From: Gammaproteobacteria bacterium
GTDB lineage: Bacteria; Pseudomonadota; Gammaproteobacteria; Methylococcales; Methylomonadaceae
Assembly: GCA_024511045.1 (NCBI GenBank)
Contig: JANEMG010000008.1
Span: forward strand, 1 to 15,280
Direction of reading: 5' to 3'
Length of the DNA: 15,280 bases
Shown here in pieces: positions 14,073-15,280 of this stretch. The position numbers were made by a program, and so were the translations under genes. The first letter of the stretch is position 1. Each line of letters opens with the position of its first letter. Under the pieces are notes generated by a model. It was not told where the DNA came from. It did no database searches and saw nothing but the letters and a program-made list of their open reading frames with translations.

Positions 14073-15280
14073 ATCCCCCGCCAAAAATCCTCGGCAACAT
14101 TGCGACGCTCTTGCTCACGGCAGGGCTGGCTGGCGCCTATTTTCTGGGCGGTTACCTGGGCATGCTGCTTGCCGTGCCGCCGAGCAATGCCAGCCCTGTC
14201 TGGCCGTCGGCAGGCATTGCGCTGGCGGCCATGCTGGTCTTCGACAAAAGGGCCGTGCCCGGCATCTTTCTGGGCACCCTGTTGGCGCAATTCCATTCCT
14301 ATGGTGATGCCTCCAGCGCGGACAACCTGTTTTCGACGTCCCTTACCGCCACTATTGCCGGAATCGGCTCCTGCGTGCAGGCGGTCTTTGGCGCGTTCCT
14401 GATCCATCGTTATGTCGGCGCCCGAGACCCGTTGCTGGAGGACAGAAAAATCCTCCGTTTCCTGCAGCTGACAGGGCCGGTCAGCTGCATCGTCGCGCCC
14501 AGCATCGGCATCGGCACGCTTTTTCTGCAGGGCGTCATCACCGCAGCCGATATTTCCCTCAGCTGGGCAATCTGGTGGGTTGGCGATGCCATCGGCGCGT
14601 TGATTTTCACGCCATTGACCCTGACCGTCCTGGCCAGAAAAGAATCACCCTGGTATCAGCGGCGCCGCTCTGTCGCCCTGCCGCTGATCGCTCTCTCCTG
14701 CCTGGTCGTGGTGCTGTTTGAGTATGGTCACCGCCTGGAATCGGCGCGCCTCAGGGCCGTCTTCGACAGACAGGCCGACCTGGTTCATGACACGCTGCAC
14801 GACGAATTCCAGCAGCATTTGGAAATGGCCCAAATCCTGCAAGGGTTTTTCAACAGATCCCTCTCCATCAGTGCAGAGCAATTCAGCCTGTTCGCCCGGC
14901 CCCTGGCGACCCGCCATCACAGCATCCGGGCGCTGGAATGGATCCCCCGCATCACTTTGCAGGAAAGAGCCGACTACGAGCGGGAATTCCAGGTCATCCG
15001 GGAACCCGGCCGAAACGGTGAAATGGTTCCCGCCCTGCAGCGCGGCGAATACTTTCCCGTCACCTATCTGCATCCCGACGCCGGCAACGAAAGGGCCAGG
15101 GGCTTCGACGTCGGCACCAACCCCAAGGCCTGGGAAGCTGTTGCACGGGCCCGTGACACGGGCAGTATTTCTGCAACACGCAGAATCCGGTTGATCCAGG
15201 ACCGGCAGAAGTGCAGCGGGATCGTACTCTATGCCCCCGTTTATCATCGGTATCCGGCAACCACGACCATCCAGGACCTG
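14063..15280 (+). CDS. MASE1-CHASE sensor protein, N-terminal part (gene continues past the window)
   Basis: The frame is open from here to the window edge, 406 residues. Residues about 12-215 form a multi-pass membrane sensor of the MASE1 type: NASPVWPSAGIALAAMLVF (42-60) and WWVGDAIGALIFTPLTL (171-187) are its hallmark stretches. A last membrane helix at about 203-220 leads to a periplasmic CHASE domain starting near 250, with ALEWIPRI at 290-297 and RGFDVGTNP later. CHASE domains bind small ligands outside the membrane. The missing C-terminal part should be an output module, usually GGDEF (with or without EAL) or a histidine kinase; which one cannot be seen. GTG 14063 is the first usable start after an in-frame stop at 13964-13966. 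Its ribosome site is poor, so the start is uncertain. The first in-frame ATG would cut into the first membrane helix. Confidence 0.85.
   Translation, partial: MDVNPPPKILGNIATLLLTAGLAGAYFLGGYLGMLLAVPPSNASPVWPSAGIALAAMLVFDKRAVPGIFLGTLLAQFHSYGDASSADNLFSTSLTATIAGIGSCVQAVFGAFLIHRYVGARDPLLEDRKILRFLQLTGPVSCIVAPSIGIGTLFLQGVITAADISLSWAIWWVGDAIGALIFTPLTLTVLARKESPWYQRRRSVALPLIALSCLVVVLFEYGHRLESARLRAVFDRQADLVHDTLHDEFQQHLEMAQILQGFFNRSLSISAEQFSLFARPLATRHHSIRALEWIPRITLQERADYEREFQVIREPGRNGEMVPALQRGEYFPVTYLHPDAGNERARGFDVGTNPKAWEAVARARDTGSISATRRIRLIQDRQKCSGIVLYAPVYHRYPATTTIQDL

Overview
The window reads as chromosomal DNA of a Gram-negative, GC-rich gammaproteobacterium. The basis is lipid A synthesis (lpxB), an HflD homologue (a gammaproteobacterial family), a class A penicillin-binding protein fragment, MutM, and c-di-GMP-type EAL/HDOD and MASE1/CHASE proteins. 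The mix would fit a methanotroph or sulfur-oxidiser lineage (Methylococcales- or Acidithiobacillus-like lipid A genes), but this placement is an inference.

Left half, minus strand. From right to left: copZ (7067-7276), copA (4751-7009), a lipoprotein whose start overlaps the copA stop (4245-4754), gnnA (3178-4137), gnnB (1993-3093), lpxB (800-1957) and a truncated pbpC-like gene (99-518). Two themes appear. The first is a cytosolic copper chaperone, a Cu(+) export ATPase and an unfamiliar lipoprotein. The second is a sugar oxidoreductase and aminotransferase pair joined to lipid-A-disaccharide synthase, the arrangement known from bacteria that make UDP-GlcNAc3N and put amide-linked acyl chains on lipid A.

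Right half, plus strand. An EAL-HDOD signalling protein (7418-8614) is divergent from copZ. It is followed by a secreted rhodanese (8849-9307) and hflD (9314-9937). Next is a tightly overlapping run: ABC ATPase (9947-10837), ABC-2 permease (10828-11586), a GldG-like component (11583-12925) and mutM (12925-13740). Two genes of the ABC set carry independent lesions. The ATPase has lost the catalytic half of its Walker A loop through an in-frame deletion, and the gldG-like gene is split by a one-base frameshift near 11957. The permease and mutM look intact.

After mutM lies a 160-base block of five consecutive hairpins (13756-13897), bounded by a direct repeat CTATACTA. A possible small gene follows, and then the N-terminal part of a MASE1-CHASE sensor that runs off the window.

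The points most worth following are the gnnA-gnnB-lpxB lipid A cluster, the P-loop-less ABC ATPase with its frameshifted partner, the hairpin block with its alternative pairings, and the copA-coupled lipoprotein.
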